From: Druceiella hillmani
Lineage: Eukaryota; Arthropoda; Insecta; Lepidoptera; Hepialidae
DNA length: 64,000 bases
NCBI GenBank assembly: GCA_039881145.1
Contig: JAYKKI010000095.1
Location: forward strand, 4,425,501 to 4,489,500
Direction of reading: 5' to 3'
Position 1 is the stretch's first letter. The number at the start of each line of letters is the position of its first letter. Positions 38,088 to 49,704 of this stretch are shown here, one piece after another. The notes beneath the pieces are model-generated. The model had not been told where the DNA came from. It ran no database searches and was given only the letters and a program-made list of their open reading frames with translations. The position numbers and the translations under genes were made by a program.

Positions 38088-38337
38088 TTGAATATATTTG
38101 GCGTTAATTTTGTAGAAATTCATTATTCACAATTAAATGAAACTACGTGATGTAGTATTATTTCTACTTTCTTTAAGTTCTTTACCACGACCTAGGTTTC
38201 GTTGTATTACAACATCTTCAGGTGGGTTATTTATACAATAATATTAGATGTTGTAATACAATGAAACCAAGGTCGTGGTAAAGAACTTAAAGAAAGTAGA
38301 AATAATACTTCATCATGTAGTTTCATTCAATTGTGAC
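38088..38337 (+). mobile_element. foldback element F, copy 6 (10-bp target duplication), next to the female exon
   Basis: It has the tail TTGAATATATTTGGCGTTAA, two hairpin arms and a very short loop. It is flanked on both sides by TCACAGAATG (38078-38087 and 38338-38347), an exact 10-bp repeat. Arm divergence is low, so it is one of the younger copies. It ends 345 bp before the female-specific dsx exon. Confidence 0.94.
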
Positions 38338-38682
38338 TCACAGAATGAACAACTAGATCATAAAATTTATAGAAATTGTGTATAAGGATGCTCTTTTATG
38401 GTTTATTCAGTTTTTTTTCTTTCATTAATTAAAAAAAACTTACGAAATGTCTTTTATTACTGGAGAAAAAATTGGTTACATTATATTAAATCTGTGTGAG
38501 CGAAGGCAAAAAGTAGGACAAAATAATTATGAGTTACTCTTTATATAACCTGATCATGAAGAAGAGCAGTGCGTAGCTAATACCTGTGACAAAACTGTGA
38601 ATTGTTTATGTACTTTTTTATTTTGATGCCACGCGGCGATGCGAAGTATACTTACTTGCGTTCATTTGTTGTTTGTTCGCAG

Positions 38683-38777
38683 GAAAATGGGTGATAAACG
38701 AGTACGCGCGGCAGAACAACCTAAATATGTTCGATGGAGCTGAGCTGAGAAACTCTACACGCCAGTATGGACTATAA
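38683..38777 (+). CDS. dsx: doublesex: female-specific terminal exon
   Basis: This exon adds the female-specific C-terminus, which extends the last helix of OD2 and gives DSX-F its target and cofactor specificity. Spliced from the donor at 17695, the frame runs ..IDEGKWVINEYARQ, then NNLNMFDGAELRNSTRQ, then YGL and TAA. The NEYAR.xNLN, (M/I)(F/Y)DG and ELRN(S/T)TRQ blocks match the female tail known from Drosophila and Bombyx. The acceptor is strong (TTGTTTGTTCGCAG), fitting the known lepidopteran logic in which female splicing is the default and males need an active factor. The stop falls four codons after RNSTRQ, so this form gives a 31-residue female tail. A GTATGG inside the last codons (from 38765) could act as an alternative donor for longer female isoforms. 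A foldback element ends 345 bp upstream. Confidence 0.93.
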
Positions 38778-38817
38778 ATATGTTGTATATCATCCCTTTA
38801 TCCGTATCTCATTCTCT

Positions 38818-38890
38818 TATTTATTTCATTTTCATTTCATAGTTTTATTTCATTTTCATTTCATAGTTTTATTTCATTTTCATTTGGTAT
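38818..38890. repeat. short triplicated 21-bp motif after the female exon
   Basis: ATTTCATTTTCATTTCATAG plus TTTT is repeated about three times, 45-110 nt after the female stop codon, so it lies in the likely female 3' UTR. Rich in ATTTCATTT words. Confidence 0.85.
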
Positions 38891-39018
38891 TATATGTTTT
38901 TTCCTTTTTCCAAATTGTTTTCCTGTAATATGAATATTTTTATTCTCGTCTCATGCCAATGTTGACATGTTCAATGAATGTACTGGAAAATGGTTCGTCT
39001 AGAATAATTCATTATATA

Positions 39019-39480
39019 TTCCATAACGAAAACATTCATTTCTATTTTCAATTGTCCAATCTTTGCTTCTCCAAATTTAGTAGGTTAGTTTAGTTTAGTA
39101 GGTTATTACCTTAAGCTAAAACACAATATCGTTATTTCTACTGGACATTATAAAATCATTTCGTTGTAAATTAAATTTTCAACGTTACACATTTTCGACA
39201 TTGTAAAACGTATTTTTCATTCGTATATCGAAAAATTGTCCGCAATAATTTATTAAACATTCCATAACGAAAATATTTATTTCTGTTTTCAATTGTCACT
39301 TTTTCCATTCTCCAAATTTTTCTTTAACATTTTCAGCTTAGTAGCTTACTGACACAATGATCTAAAGCACATTATTATGCGTTATTTCTACTCGGCGTTA
39401 CAACACTATGTCGTTGTAAATGAAATTTTCACCGCTGTATATTTTCAACGTTATAAAACGTATTTTCAATTACTGTTAAT
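39019..39480. repeat. tandem duplication, 241-bp unit, two diverged copies
   Basis: TTCCATAACGAAAA(C/T)ATT, then TCAATTGTC, then TCTCCAAATTT, then CGTTATTTCTACT, then TCGTTGTAAAT.AAATTTTC recur at 39019 and 39260. It lies in the probable 3' region of the female dsx transcript. Confidence 0.85.
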
Positions 39481-39604
39481 TCATTTAGGAATAATGCACT
39501 TAATATCTTCTTTTACTTCACTCCATTCCATTTACGTAATTATTTTATTTTATTTTTGTCGATAGAAAATAGTAATATAATTATTACTATTAAACTCAGC
39601 TTAC

Positions 39605-39898
39605 AATTTTTTTGAAGTTATACTTCTTTAGACGCGTTATGAAAAAATGATGAGAGTGAAATTTTAAGATTCGTCACATAAAAGTTACAGTGTGAAGTTG
39701 CAGCGGTTGCAGTCTCGAAACAAAAGCTATTGGCACCATCGTCGCCTCTGTTCACTGTTCTCATATTCATAGTATTTACCCACATGTTTCTAGTGTCTAC
39801 ATGAAAAAATTGTGTTTATAGACTTTTTCAAGTACTATTTAATGCCAAAGAAGTATAACTTCTCACGCGCGTACATAAGTACACGCACCCTTTTTTTA
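39605..39898. mobile_element. short inverted-end element M, copy 2
   Basis: The same ends and body as 18602-19050, nearly identical over the shared part, but lacking about 130 bp in the right half. The inverted ends GAAGTTATACTTCTTT and AAAGAAGTATAACTTC are intact. It lies about 830 bp after the female exon. Confidence 0.9.
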
Positions 39899-40613
39899 TT
39901 ATTTTATGTATTTTCTAAATTTGTTTGGCAAAATAATTCTTTTTAATCATTGTCTAAAACATATTTATGGAATCGGTGGCAATGTTTTTGTTCTTATAAC
40001 CAATTCATATCTTATGATTTCGTAATCGCCCGTTCATAAATTTGTATAAAATAATAAATTTCTTTTTTTTGTCACTATTCATGTAACAATAATAGCGTAT
40101 ATTATTTTTATCTATTTTCGTATATAATAATAGATTATTACAATTCCAAATACGAGTAAGATCTAATGTCAAAGCAACGTCCATTTCTTATGATTTTGAG
40201 TAGAAGTAACAAAATAAACAATTTCCGTTTCTAACACTTCGAGAAAATCGAATGTTTACAACTTTTATTTTTTCCTGGTTCCTCTTATTATCATATTCTG
40301 CCCGTTTTTCGATCCTTGAAACTGTTTGAAAGGACTCTATCGTGATTGGTTTCTCCATCATATACATTTGGTAAAGTCCATTCTATATTATTTCTAAGCA
40401 TGTAACCTCTACTTTGAGGCATTTCTTTACTAGTCAGCCCAGACGACATTCGCTGAGAATCCCCCGAGAAAGCTTATTATATCACAAATTATATTTGCTT
40501 ATCAAGGCTGAGGGTTTGTCAAATATTTCTTCTAAACAATGCAATCAAACTTGAAAAAGAAAAATTTTGATTTTCCTTCTTTCAGATATCATGTTTACAT
40601 TTTCTTGTGCTGT

Positions 40614-41394
40614 TAGTTAATAATCAATTTCACTCTATATGTTACAGATTAAGAATCAGCGGAGCGTACTGAAAACGTATATTGACATGTAATTCTTGAA
40701 AGTTGAAATATAACTATTCAAAATTGCAATGTCAATTCTTAAATAAATGATTATTATGAAAAAGTGATAAACAAATTCTTATTCTTGTATTGGATATTTA
40801 TGTATAAAAGTTATTAAGTGTCAAAGCCAATATACATCTGCGAATGTTCATCGTTAATGAGATTTAATAAATAATTAGTTTAATAAAATTTTAAGTGTTA
40901 ACTTAGAAGTGTCTGATATTGCAATAGAATCTTAAATTTTAGTTAGTTAAATTACTTAAGTAGTGATAATAAAATTTAATTTTAAACAACTCACATGCAT
41001 CACATTTTTTCACATTTGATCTGTGCGAATAATAATAATAATATCTGCATGCTGTAAGTGTTTGTGAATCAAAATTCAGCGATAATAATATGTATATGTA
41101 AAAATATTGTGTTATATGTTATAATATATTTATCTTAATATGTTATAATTTCCTTAGTGGCAGCGCTTGGATGGACGCGAACGAATACGCTGAGCGTTGT
41201 CATAAATCGATGAACGTAAAACTTCAAAGTTTGTAACAAAAGTGATTTTATTAGTAATACGTAGCGACCTGTGCAAATAAGTGTTTTATGTAACTGTCGA
41301 GACTGCAGCGAGTTGCGTTCTATGCGAATATTCAGGTAAGAATATAATCTATAATGCTTATAACACATAATTAAACATATAAGTTAACTAACTT
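40614..41394 (+). mobile_element. possible LTR and leader of a retroelement (weak)
   Basis: A TATA-like TATAAAAG at 40803 is followed by AATAAA-type signals. Then TTAGTGGCAGCGCTTGGATG at about 41154-41173 could be a primer-binding site (TGG complementary to a tRNA CCA end). A GC-richer leader follows, with a strong donor CAG/GTAAGAA at 41337. No second LTR is seen and the tRNA was not identified. It could equally be host intronic DNA with an internal promoter. Confidence 0.25.
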
Positions 41395-41547
41395 ATGGCG
41401 CAAGTTAGAATGCCAACAAATTACAGATATTTAAGCTCAGCGGAAAAGTTGAATGCATTATTATCAAACAAGGATAATTTAATAACGAATGCAATTTTGG
41501 TAGAAATGAACGAAAGAAGGACAAAGCTGCAACTCAATATAAATTAG
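41395..41547 (+). CDS. unrecognised 50-codon frame after the leader-like region
   Basis: It begins MAQVRMPTNYRYLSSAEKLN and continues ALLSNKDNLITNAILVEMNE, ending at TAG. Composition is polar and helical and looks protein-like rather than random, and it follows the possible leader at 40614-41394. It could be the start of a truncated gag-like gene. I do not recognise a family. It is short, and the sequence downstream has no continuing frame. Confidence 0.25.
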   Translation: MAQVRMPTNYRYLSSAEKLNALLSNKDNLITNAILVEMNERRTKLQLNIN

Positions 41548-42283
41548 ATTGCAACAGATAAAATTGCAACAGAAGTTTTACTTTCTTTAATGTAGTTATA
41601 AAAAACCAATATCTTGTTGCTTAAAAAATGTTTAAATGATTTTTTTCAGATATTATACTATCTGCCTATTATAAAGATTTTCGAACTAAATTTGTAATAC
41701 TATTTTAAACTATTTAAAAATCAGTACTGGAGGAGAGCGATTAGTGTATATTTGAATAAAATATTTCTTTTTTCGTATAAAAAGTCTTCTCCTTTTATTT
41801 GACATGTATTCTATATGATATAACTATTTGTAACAAATAGTGGAATTCGTTTTTAAAAATGTAAGACGAATTTTCGAAAGATTTTTTTAAAAATGTAAAT
41901 CGTATTTTAATATAAAACATGTTTTTAATTCGTGTTTTTTTTTCTTACTGTTTTTTATTAGAAAATGATACAAAAATAAACGACGATAGTAATGGAGGTA
42001 CGTGACGAAAATGAAATTAATAAGAATATGAATTTTTTTCTCGTCTTTCGATTTTTCATTTGTATGCCTTAATTTTTAAAAATCTGTAAATGGTTATTAT
42101 TATTTTTCTTGTACTTTTTTTCAGTAAAATATAAGCGTTTTTCGCTGAAAATTTTGAAATCGAATTTCCCCCAAATTGAGTAAATAAAAAAAACAATGTG
42201 TATAAGTAAATAAATAAAACAATGTTGGAATCAAATTTGCGCTATTTGTTAGTTATCTTATAGAATTTTAATTTTAAATAAAT

Positions 42284-42285
<2 letters not shown>

Positions 42286-42332
<47 letters not shown>
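42286..42332. repeat. (TA)n microsatellite
   Basis: About 23 TA repeats. Confidence 0.95.
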
Positions 42333-42336
<4 letters not shown>

Positions 42337-43034
42337 ACATTCTATCTCCTTCAGCAATTATACCTTTACTATTTTACAGCAATAGTTAATTATGGAATAT
42401 CACCATAAATTTAAAGAGCTGAACCTTCAATGTCGATGGATGTCAACTTTATTAACATTTAATATAATTGCTGACAAGGGATTTTTTTGACTACTGTGAA
42501 TTTTAACTTTGTTTAAGTAAATTTGTATTTATTTTAATTTTGTATAAAAATGTCTAAAACTGCTCTGCGATAAAATAGAATTTAAATTACAGCTGTTCAA
42601 CATTTAAGTTTTTAAAAATATGTTTATTTTTATTTAGATATGCTCTAACAATTTTATTTTAAATTTTGTACTAAATCAGTCACACGAAACAATTAAATCT
42701 AATCAACTTTAATTGATTTCTTTTTACACAGTGTTTGTTTAAACAAATTATTTTCAGCAAGAATAAATAATTATTTGACTGTCTAAAATAATAAGTCACG
42801 TTAAATTAAGGGAAGCTAAAGTTTATTGTATAACCTACCCATAAAAAATGTTATTGCACAATTCACTCATAAAAAAGTTATTGCATAACTTACTCAGAAA
42901 TACATCGAGTACCTTTACCAATATATACAAAAGGATTCCTTTACAAGATCTCATTTATATTTAACTTATTTGTTTGCGGTTGTATAAAAAATATTTTGAC
43001 AGATTTGAGTAACCTTTTCGCAAACAAGATTCAT

Positions 43035-44500
43035 TAAACTTAACTTATTTTATAAACTTTACAATACAGACTCCTTAATAAATCCCGTTCCCTATTCTCC
43101 TCTATCTTAACTAACACGATTAGAGCGTATGTCACCCGCTAGAAAAGTTTTACTTACCTTTTATAAGCGGAAACTCGATGCTCACAACATATAATTTCAA
43201 AGCTTTTATACCAGTAACTTATTTTATAAACATTACAAAACAGACTCCTTAATAAACCCCGTTCTTTATTCTCCTCTGTCTCAGGTAACAAGATTAGAGC
43301 GTGTGTCACGTGCTAGAAAAGTTTTACTTACCTTTTATAAGCGGAAACTCGATGCTCGCAACATATAATTTCAAAGCTTTTATACCAGTAACTTATTTTA
43401 TAAACATTACATAATTGACTCCTTAATAAACCCCGTTCTTTATTCTCCTCTGTCTCAGCTAACAAGATTATAGCGTGTGTCACGCGCTAGAAAAGTTTTA
43501 CTTACCTTTTATAAGCGGAAACTCGATGCTCGCAACATATAATTTCAAAGCTTTTATACCAGTAACTTATTTTATAAACATTACAAAACAGACTTCTTAA
43601 TAAACCCCGTTCTTTATTCTCCTCTGTCTCAGCTAACAAGATTAGAGCGTGTGTCACGTGCTAGAATAGTTTTACTTACCTTTTATAAGCGGAAACTCGA
43701 TGCTCGCAACATATAATTTCAAAGCTTTTATACCAGTAACTTATTTTATAAACATTACAAAACAGACTCCTTAATAAACCCCGTTCTTTATTCTTCTCTA
43801 TCTCAGCTAACAAGATTAGAGCGTGTGTCACGCGCTAGAAAAGTTTTACTTACCTTTTATAAGCGGAAACTCGATGCTCGCAACATATAATTTCAAAGCT
43901 TTTATACCAGTAACTTATTTTATAAACATTACAAAACAGACTCCTTAATAAACCCCGTTCTTTATTCTCCTCTATCTCAGCTAACAAGATTAGAGCGTGT
44001 GTCACGCACTAGAAAAGTTTTACTTCCGAAAACTAGACGCTCGATCTTATTGTACTCTATTTTCGTTTCGCTACCTTAGCGTTATACAGATACCGGAATC
44101 GGAAGATAATTTCGTTTGCTAACTTGGGTAAAAAATAAGATCTAATAGCAATGAAGTGCGCCAGAGAAAAATAAGTTTTGAGTATATTGCATTACTTTCA
44201 GTAACTTGTTTCACGAACGTCAAAACGTAGGCTTCTTTATAAGCCCCTTTATTTACGTTTTTTGTGTTAGCTAACAAGATAAGAGAGTGCGTCATGCGCT
44301 GGATAAAAGTTGCTCATATCTCGCAAGCGAAAACTCGATGCTCGATTTATTGTACGCAATCTTGGATTTGACAAGTGAACGGTATACTGACATCGAGAAT
44401 CGAAAGATCGTTTTCCTTGCTAACTTGGGCATAAAATAAAGTCCCGTAGCATGAAAGTGCACTAGGAATAATATGTTTAGAATCACTGAATGATTTATTG
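43035..44500. repeat. tandem array, about 174-bp unit, six copies plus longer diverged copies
   Basis: The unit contains AACTTATTTTATAAACATTA, ACTCCTTAATAAACCCCGTT, CAAGATTAGAGCGTGTGTCA, CTTACCTTTTATAAGCGGAA and ACTCGATGCTCGCAACATAT. Copies start at about 43040, 43215, 43389, 43563, 43736 and 43911. At the right end the unit is about 305 bp, with an additional block (TTCGTTTGCTAACTTGGGTA and relatives at 44110 and 44415), so the 174-bp unit looks like a shortened derivative that then multiplied. Confidence 0.93.
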
Positions 44501-44686
44501 CTTAAAACAAACTCAACGCCTTCCTGTATTATTCAAATGTTTCACAGCATCAAGCGATTTTGTAAAGAGCTCTCCGTGGCGTAGATTTGTATTAAATGGT
44601 TTTGTAAAGCATCATTGGGTTTATTTTGTTATAGTCACAGATTTTTTGTACTTATTTTTCCAATTATCTGAGACGTTATATAACAT

Positions 44687-45060
44687 ACTAGCGTGACCCG
44701 TGCGAAGTCTTCGCATTATTTATTCCATTATGAAGCTCAGATGATAGATCAAACAAATATTTTACTAAAATTGACATATAGAGGCGCAAGTATCAAAAGC
44801 ATTGAGCTAAAGCGCCACTTTATTTATACGTGAGTGGATTTGAAATTAAACAAAAATTTTACCGACCGTCAATCATATTGACGTTGAGCCGTTAGATGGC
44901 AGCATTGCTGTTTTGTGTATATAATTTTAATAATTAATTAATTTGCAAAAACAATAGCAATAATAAATTTTTTTGTTGTGGATGCCGGTAGAGCAAGCAA
45001 TTATCTATAAAATGATATATAATTTATGTGGATTAGTTGTGAGGTTTTTTCTAAAAAGGG
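44687..45060 (-). mobile_element. possible Helitron-like element, reverse orientation
   Basis: ACTAG at 44687-44691 followed by CGTGACCCGTGCGAAGTC is the complement of the CTAG/T end with preceding GC-rich hairpin often seen in lepidopteran Helitron-like repeats. Inside are GTTAGATGGCAGCATTGC and GATGCCGGTAGAGC. The other end was not found. Confidence 0.35.
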
Positions 45061-46960
45061 AGTGTAACATCTTAACCTTAGCGTATTAATATATATGATA
45101 TGATATGATGATGATGATTATTTCATCATACATTTATACATTTGCATCAATCATTGAATCTGATTGTGCGGACGCAATAGAAAATAATCATATATTTTCG
45201 ACGTTACATCGACAGTGTTGAATAGATCATTTAGATTCACCTAATATTTGAACGATGAACTGAGAATACAGCCATAGTATTACAAGTGCAGAGGAAATTG
45301 AATATATTTTTAAAATATTAATTATTAATTTCTGTTGTTTTCATAGTATTTATACAATTTATTTATTATATTACTTTTTTCACAAGCGATTGTGAAACCT
45401 ATTGTCGACTCTGACGTTTCCAAATGTATTCTCGATATGTACAAATATATTATCATATTTAAAAAATATTTTAATCAAATTTTAATTATTGTCTAGTCAA
45501 TAAATTCAATGTATGAAAAGACGCTTGCCCATAAGTTAATTTTTTCGACGTTAATTTCTCACATTAAATTGTCGTTATTAAGTTATTACATTGATTTTAA
45601 TTGTTTGAAATGTTTAACGGAGGTATAACATTATTTTGAATGTAAACGATTTTTTCTAACGAATATAAATTTTCACGAAGATCGAAATATATTTAACTAT
45701 TATACATTTTGTGACCATGTTACGTTAAAGTTGACTCAATTTGAAGTCATTATTATGGAAATTTAGTTCTGACACCATCGTATAGAGTTTTCAGCTGACT
45801 ATATCTGATATTTTTCTATTAAATAAAATTGATACTACGGATATGGGATTATTGTTTTTAAATCGAAGCTAAGATTAAATCATCATGAAACTAACTCTTA
45901 TATTCTAGGAAAAGGCGAAACCAAGTCGAATTCGCGCCATAAATGTTTCGTACTATAGTTAAAACTAGTGGTCATTAGTAGTGTGAATTTCGACGGTAAT
46001 GTACTTACCTACTCACTTTGCCGAAAACACTAATAGGTAGGCGAGAATTAGTCAATTCAGATTGCTGCTACAAAATTTTCCTTTTGCAACAGGTGTATAT
46101 TCATCAAGCTGACAGATTTCATCTTTTGCAGTCGGTTGAGCGAATTGTATTTCACAACACAGGTATCTATTACACAAAATATAAAATAAACGCTTTTTTG
46201 CCTCGACATACACTCCATAGACTATTCAAAAATTAACATTTAAAATCACATAAAATTCACTGCTCGAATCTAATTTAGCCAATCTGACATTTTAAAATTC
46301 TTTAGCTACTTTCCCTATTCCGTGCGACCGTAGAATGGTGACGTAAGAACGTAAACAATGAGTCATTTAATGTACTTTTAATATAGAATTTAATGTGTTT
46401 GTAACACATATTATATATAAATTTCAGCTTTCTTAACTCCATCTTTATATAAACTTTAATTATGCCAAATCTCACAGTCCTCCGTGCCGCAATATGCTTA
46501 AAAAGGGGTACAAAGGTTCCCTTCATGTATTATTATATAGATAATATTTTATTGAATAATTAAAAATCAATCTTACATTATTAGGCCTATAACTTTATTC
46601 TAAATATAGTGTAAATTATTCGAATATGTGCTCAATATAAAAAATATAGGCCCTGGTGCATAGGTTTCTAGTTCCTTATAAATGATTAAAGATTTGTCAA
46701 TACATAACGATATTTGTTATAAAATAATTTGAGACAATTTATAGTTTGATAACCATAAAGGATTTTCCAACTAATTTATAGAAAGTATAATATCTGAAAA
46801 TGTATTGGTCAGTATCAGAGATTTCCTCACATTCGTCAATATTTAGATAACATGTTGGAAATATTGTGAATTCACAAGCTAGATTTTCTTAAAGTCGCTT
46901 CGGCTGATTTTTGTTTTTTATTCCACCGAATAATGAGTCAGCCTCTTAAGCTATATAATA
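45060..46960. other. AT-rich region without genes
   Basis: No convincing exon. At 46132-46162 a 31-nt segment sits between a good acceptor (TTTCATCTTTTGCAG) and a donor (CACAG/GTATCT), noted only as a curiosity. Confidence 0.5.
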
Positions 46961-46963
46961 GAC

Positions 46964-47219
46964 GCAATTAAATGAAACTACGAGATGTAATATTATTCCT
47001 ACTTTATTTAAATTCTTTATCAAGATCTAGGTTTCGTTGTATTACAACATTTTCAGGTGGGTAATTAGCAAAGGTCTTTGCTTTTTAAAGATGTTGTAAT
47101 ACAACGAAACCTAGATCTTGGTAAATAATTTAAATAAAGTAGGAATAATACTACATCTCGTAGTTTCATTTAATTGTGAATAATGAATTTCCACAAAATT
47201 AATGCCAAATATATTCAAT
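46964..47219 (-). mobile_element. foldback element F, copy 7
   Basis: Both arms are present with a short loop around 47067-47085. The tail is on the right (AATTAATGCCAAATATATTC). Its arms share private changes (GATCTAGG and CCTAGATC instead of GACCTAGG), showing that the two arms changed together. Confidence 0.92.
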
Positions 47220-47999
47220 ATTAAACATATAGAATAGGTTATGTAAAGAAATATAAATAGTATTAAATATTGAATTTTGTGTAACACCATATCCTCATAA
47301 TTAAATGTTTAATAAAGAACATTCCATAATATTTAATCGAAACATATTATTATCATTTTAACCTAAATACTTATCTTACATAAAGTACTCAGAGTAAAAT
47401 GATTTTGAGATAACTTGTAATTGTTCGTTAGTGTAGTACACATACACACACACATACACACACATATGTATGCTGCTAAAATCCAGTAAATAATCTTCAT
47501 TTAATGTATGTGTTTCATCCAATTCAGTGTTCTCGTTTATATATGTTTTATAGAATGTTCTTGCTATTATATTAGTTTCTATTAAATGTTATTAAAAAAT
47601 ATTTTATATATGTATTTAATTACATTCTAACATTTTGAAGAAATCTATACCATTTATATTTTCCAGTTGATATCTCATAATCCAGGATTGAAAACAAAAA
47701 TATGTTTGAGACTCAAACTCACCCGTAAAATTGGGTTAAATATTATCTTTACGTCCATTTTCAGGTTTTTCATTACTAAGAATAACGCTGTGAAAAATCG
47801 GTTCTCTGTATCGTATTATATTTAGAAAATTATATGTAATCGTTAAAAACATGGAAGAATGAAAAAATAAAGAATCGGTTCCGTAAATATTCCATTTTTC
47901 GCGTGGATCTCTTATAATGTGTTGTTTTGTTAGAAACTAGAAGATGTGCAAACTTAATAGCGTACTAAACACGACGTGTAATAACAAAGATTATCTGTT

Positions 48000-48370
48000 A
48001 AGGATTGTACAGATAACCTTTAAGCCTCACACCTTAAGCCAGCATAATCGTAAAATTCACAATTTTGTAACGCGCGTAAATATCAATCGATGATAAAACG
48101 AGTTTATTACTAGGTACACCAGCGCACGTGTACAGCAGCACCCCACGGCATAGCTGCATCCGTCTAGTGCCGACAACATGCATGCTATATTGTGTGAATG
48201 CACTTACTAGTATTATCGGCGGAATCACATTTCTGCGCTGATGGAAATATGTTCAACGTAAGTTTCGAGGAAACACTTTCGAGATATCGACTGGTCATTT
48301 GGCAACACTTTGTAGAGCAACGCCGCGCGCCGTGTGCGCAAAACAAGTTCGGGAATTATTTTAGTTTTTG
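48000..48370. promoter_or_regulatory. candidate regulatory island
   Basis: GC-richer, non-repetitive DNA with AGATTATCTG, CAGATAACC, ATCAATCGATGATAAA and GCGCGCCGTGTGCGC, plus a consensus-like donor GTAAGTTTCG at 48259. GATA-type and homeodomain-type words are clustered. No domain in its open frames. Regulatory role inferred from composition only. Confidence 0.28.
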
Positions 48371-48839
48371 GATTTCTAGGTCGTCGTTATTATATATCTG
48401 AAAATAAGCAGTTCAAATGTTGGTATGATATTTAATAAATTTCCTTTAAGTTGGAATATTTTCCGAGAAGTTGTATTGTTGATGAAAGTGTTTTTGCTAA
48501 GAAAAGTGTTGAAGAAGTTGTATTGTTGATACCGATTTAAAATTAACAGTACTTAAGCAACCCATTCGTATTGTATATTATTACTAGTTTAATCAAAAAA
48601 CAAGATGTATTTGTTTTCTTGTTATTTTTTTGCATATACACAAAAATAGTTTATTTAATTGATATATCTCTCATACAATAGTATAATTTAACAAATGAAC
48701 ATTTGAAAATATCATTAAAAATAACTCTAAATAATTATTAATGAGAAAAAACTATTACGATAAAATGCAGCCGTGGTCGATTTCTTGTTTGGGCATACCC
48801 GAGACGGGTAATTTACATTAATACTAAAGCTTCGCTGCA

Positions 48840-49180
48840 ATTGAATATATTGTAACTGCAATAAAAGTGTTATTGTAACCGCAAAGATAACGCTATTGTA
48901 ATTGCAATGAAAATGTTGATGAAAATGTTGATGTTGTTGAATGAATGAAATTGTAATCGAAATAATTATGATATTGTAACTATAATGATAACGGTATTGT
49001 AACTGCAATGACGGTGTTATTGCAAATGCAATGGTAACGTTATTGTAACTGCAATGATAGTGTTATTGTGACTGCAAGTGGTAGTGTTATTGCAACTGCC
49101 ATAATAGTATTATTGTAACTGCCATGACAAGGTTTTTTTACTCAAAAATAATGTTATCGTAACTGAAATAATGTATATAG
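48840..49180. repeat. degenerate minisatellite, about 30-bp unit
   Basis: TGTTATTGTAACTGCAATGA and variants are repeated about ten times, some with GAAATG or GACTGC changes. Related units (AGTGTTATTTTA.GTGCAGTGA) reappear at 49450-49540 beyond foldback copy 8. Confidence 0.88.
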
Positions 49181-49330
49181 TGTAACTCTCGAAAATATAA
49201 TAAAACCCACACCGCTCCCCTACAATAAACTCACTAACACACACAAATAAGTAGTGGGAAAACCCACACAAACCCGGCTTCCGCCATTGTTTTTGGAATA
49301 TATAAATGCTGTTGGATGTTTGTAAGAGTT

Positions 49331-49439
49331 AATCTTTGCTAATAGTCCACCTGAAGATGGAAGACAACGAAACCTAGGTCGTGGTAAATAACTTAAAGAA
49401 AGTAGAAATAATACTACATCACGTAGTTACATTTAATTA
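49331..49439. mobile_element. foldback element F, copy 8 (single arm)
   Basis: Only the loop-side start (AATCTTTGCTAATAG) and the right arm are present (ACGAAACCTAGGTCGTGGTA ... ACATCACGTAGTTACATTTA). The left arm is missing, so it cannot fold on itself. Confidence 0.9.
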
Positions 49440-49704
49440 TCATTATTGAAATAATAGTGTTATTTTAAATGCAGTGAGTGTTATAGTGTTATTTTATGTG
49501 CAGTGATAGTGTTATTCCAGTGATAATGTTATTTTATTCCGATTCTTTTGCCGTTTTAATTATGCCCAACGGTATTTTGGGTACGGGAGATGATTGATGT
49601 AAACATTTTTATGGTGCTTCTTTTTCAATATTTTAGTGCTGCGATTTATCAGATTCATTCAAAGATATTAGAGATGGTGATGATAGTTCAATACAATCAC
49701 GGAT

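Noticed and set aside
41135..41368. 77-codon minus-strand frame
   Set aside because: It is the antisense of the leader-like region, with no domain and no splice or promoter context.
46132..46162. 31-nt micro-exon between a good acceptor and donor
   Set aside because: Splice-like words occur often by chance in 64 kb, and there is no frame, conservation or neighbouring exon to support it.
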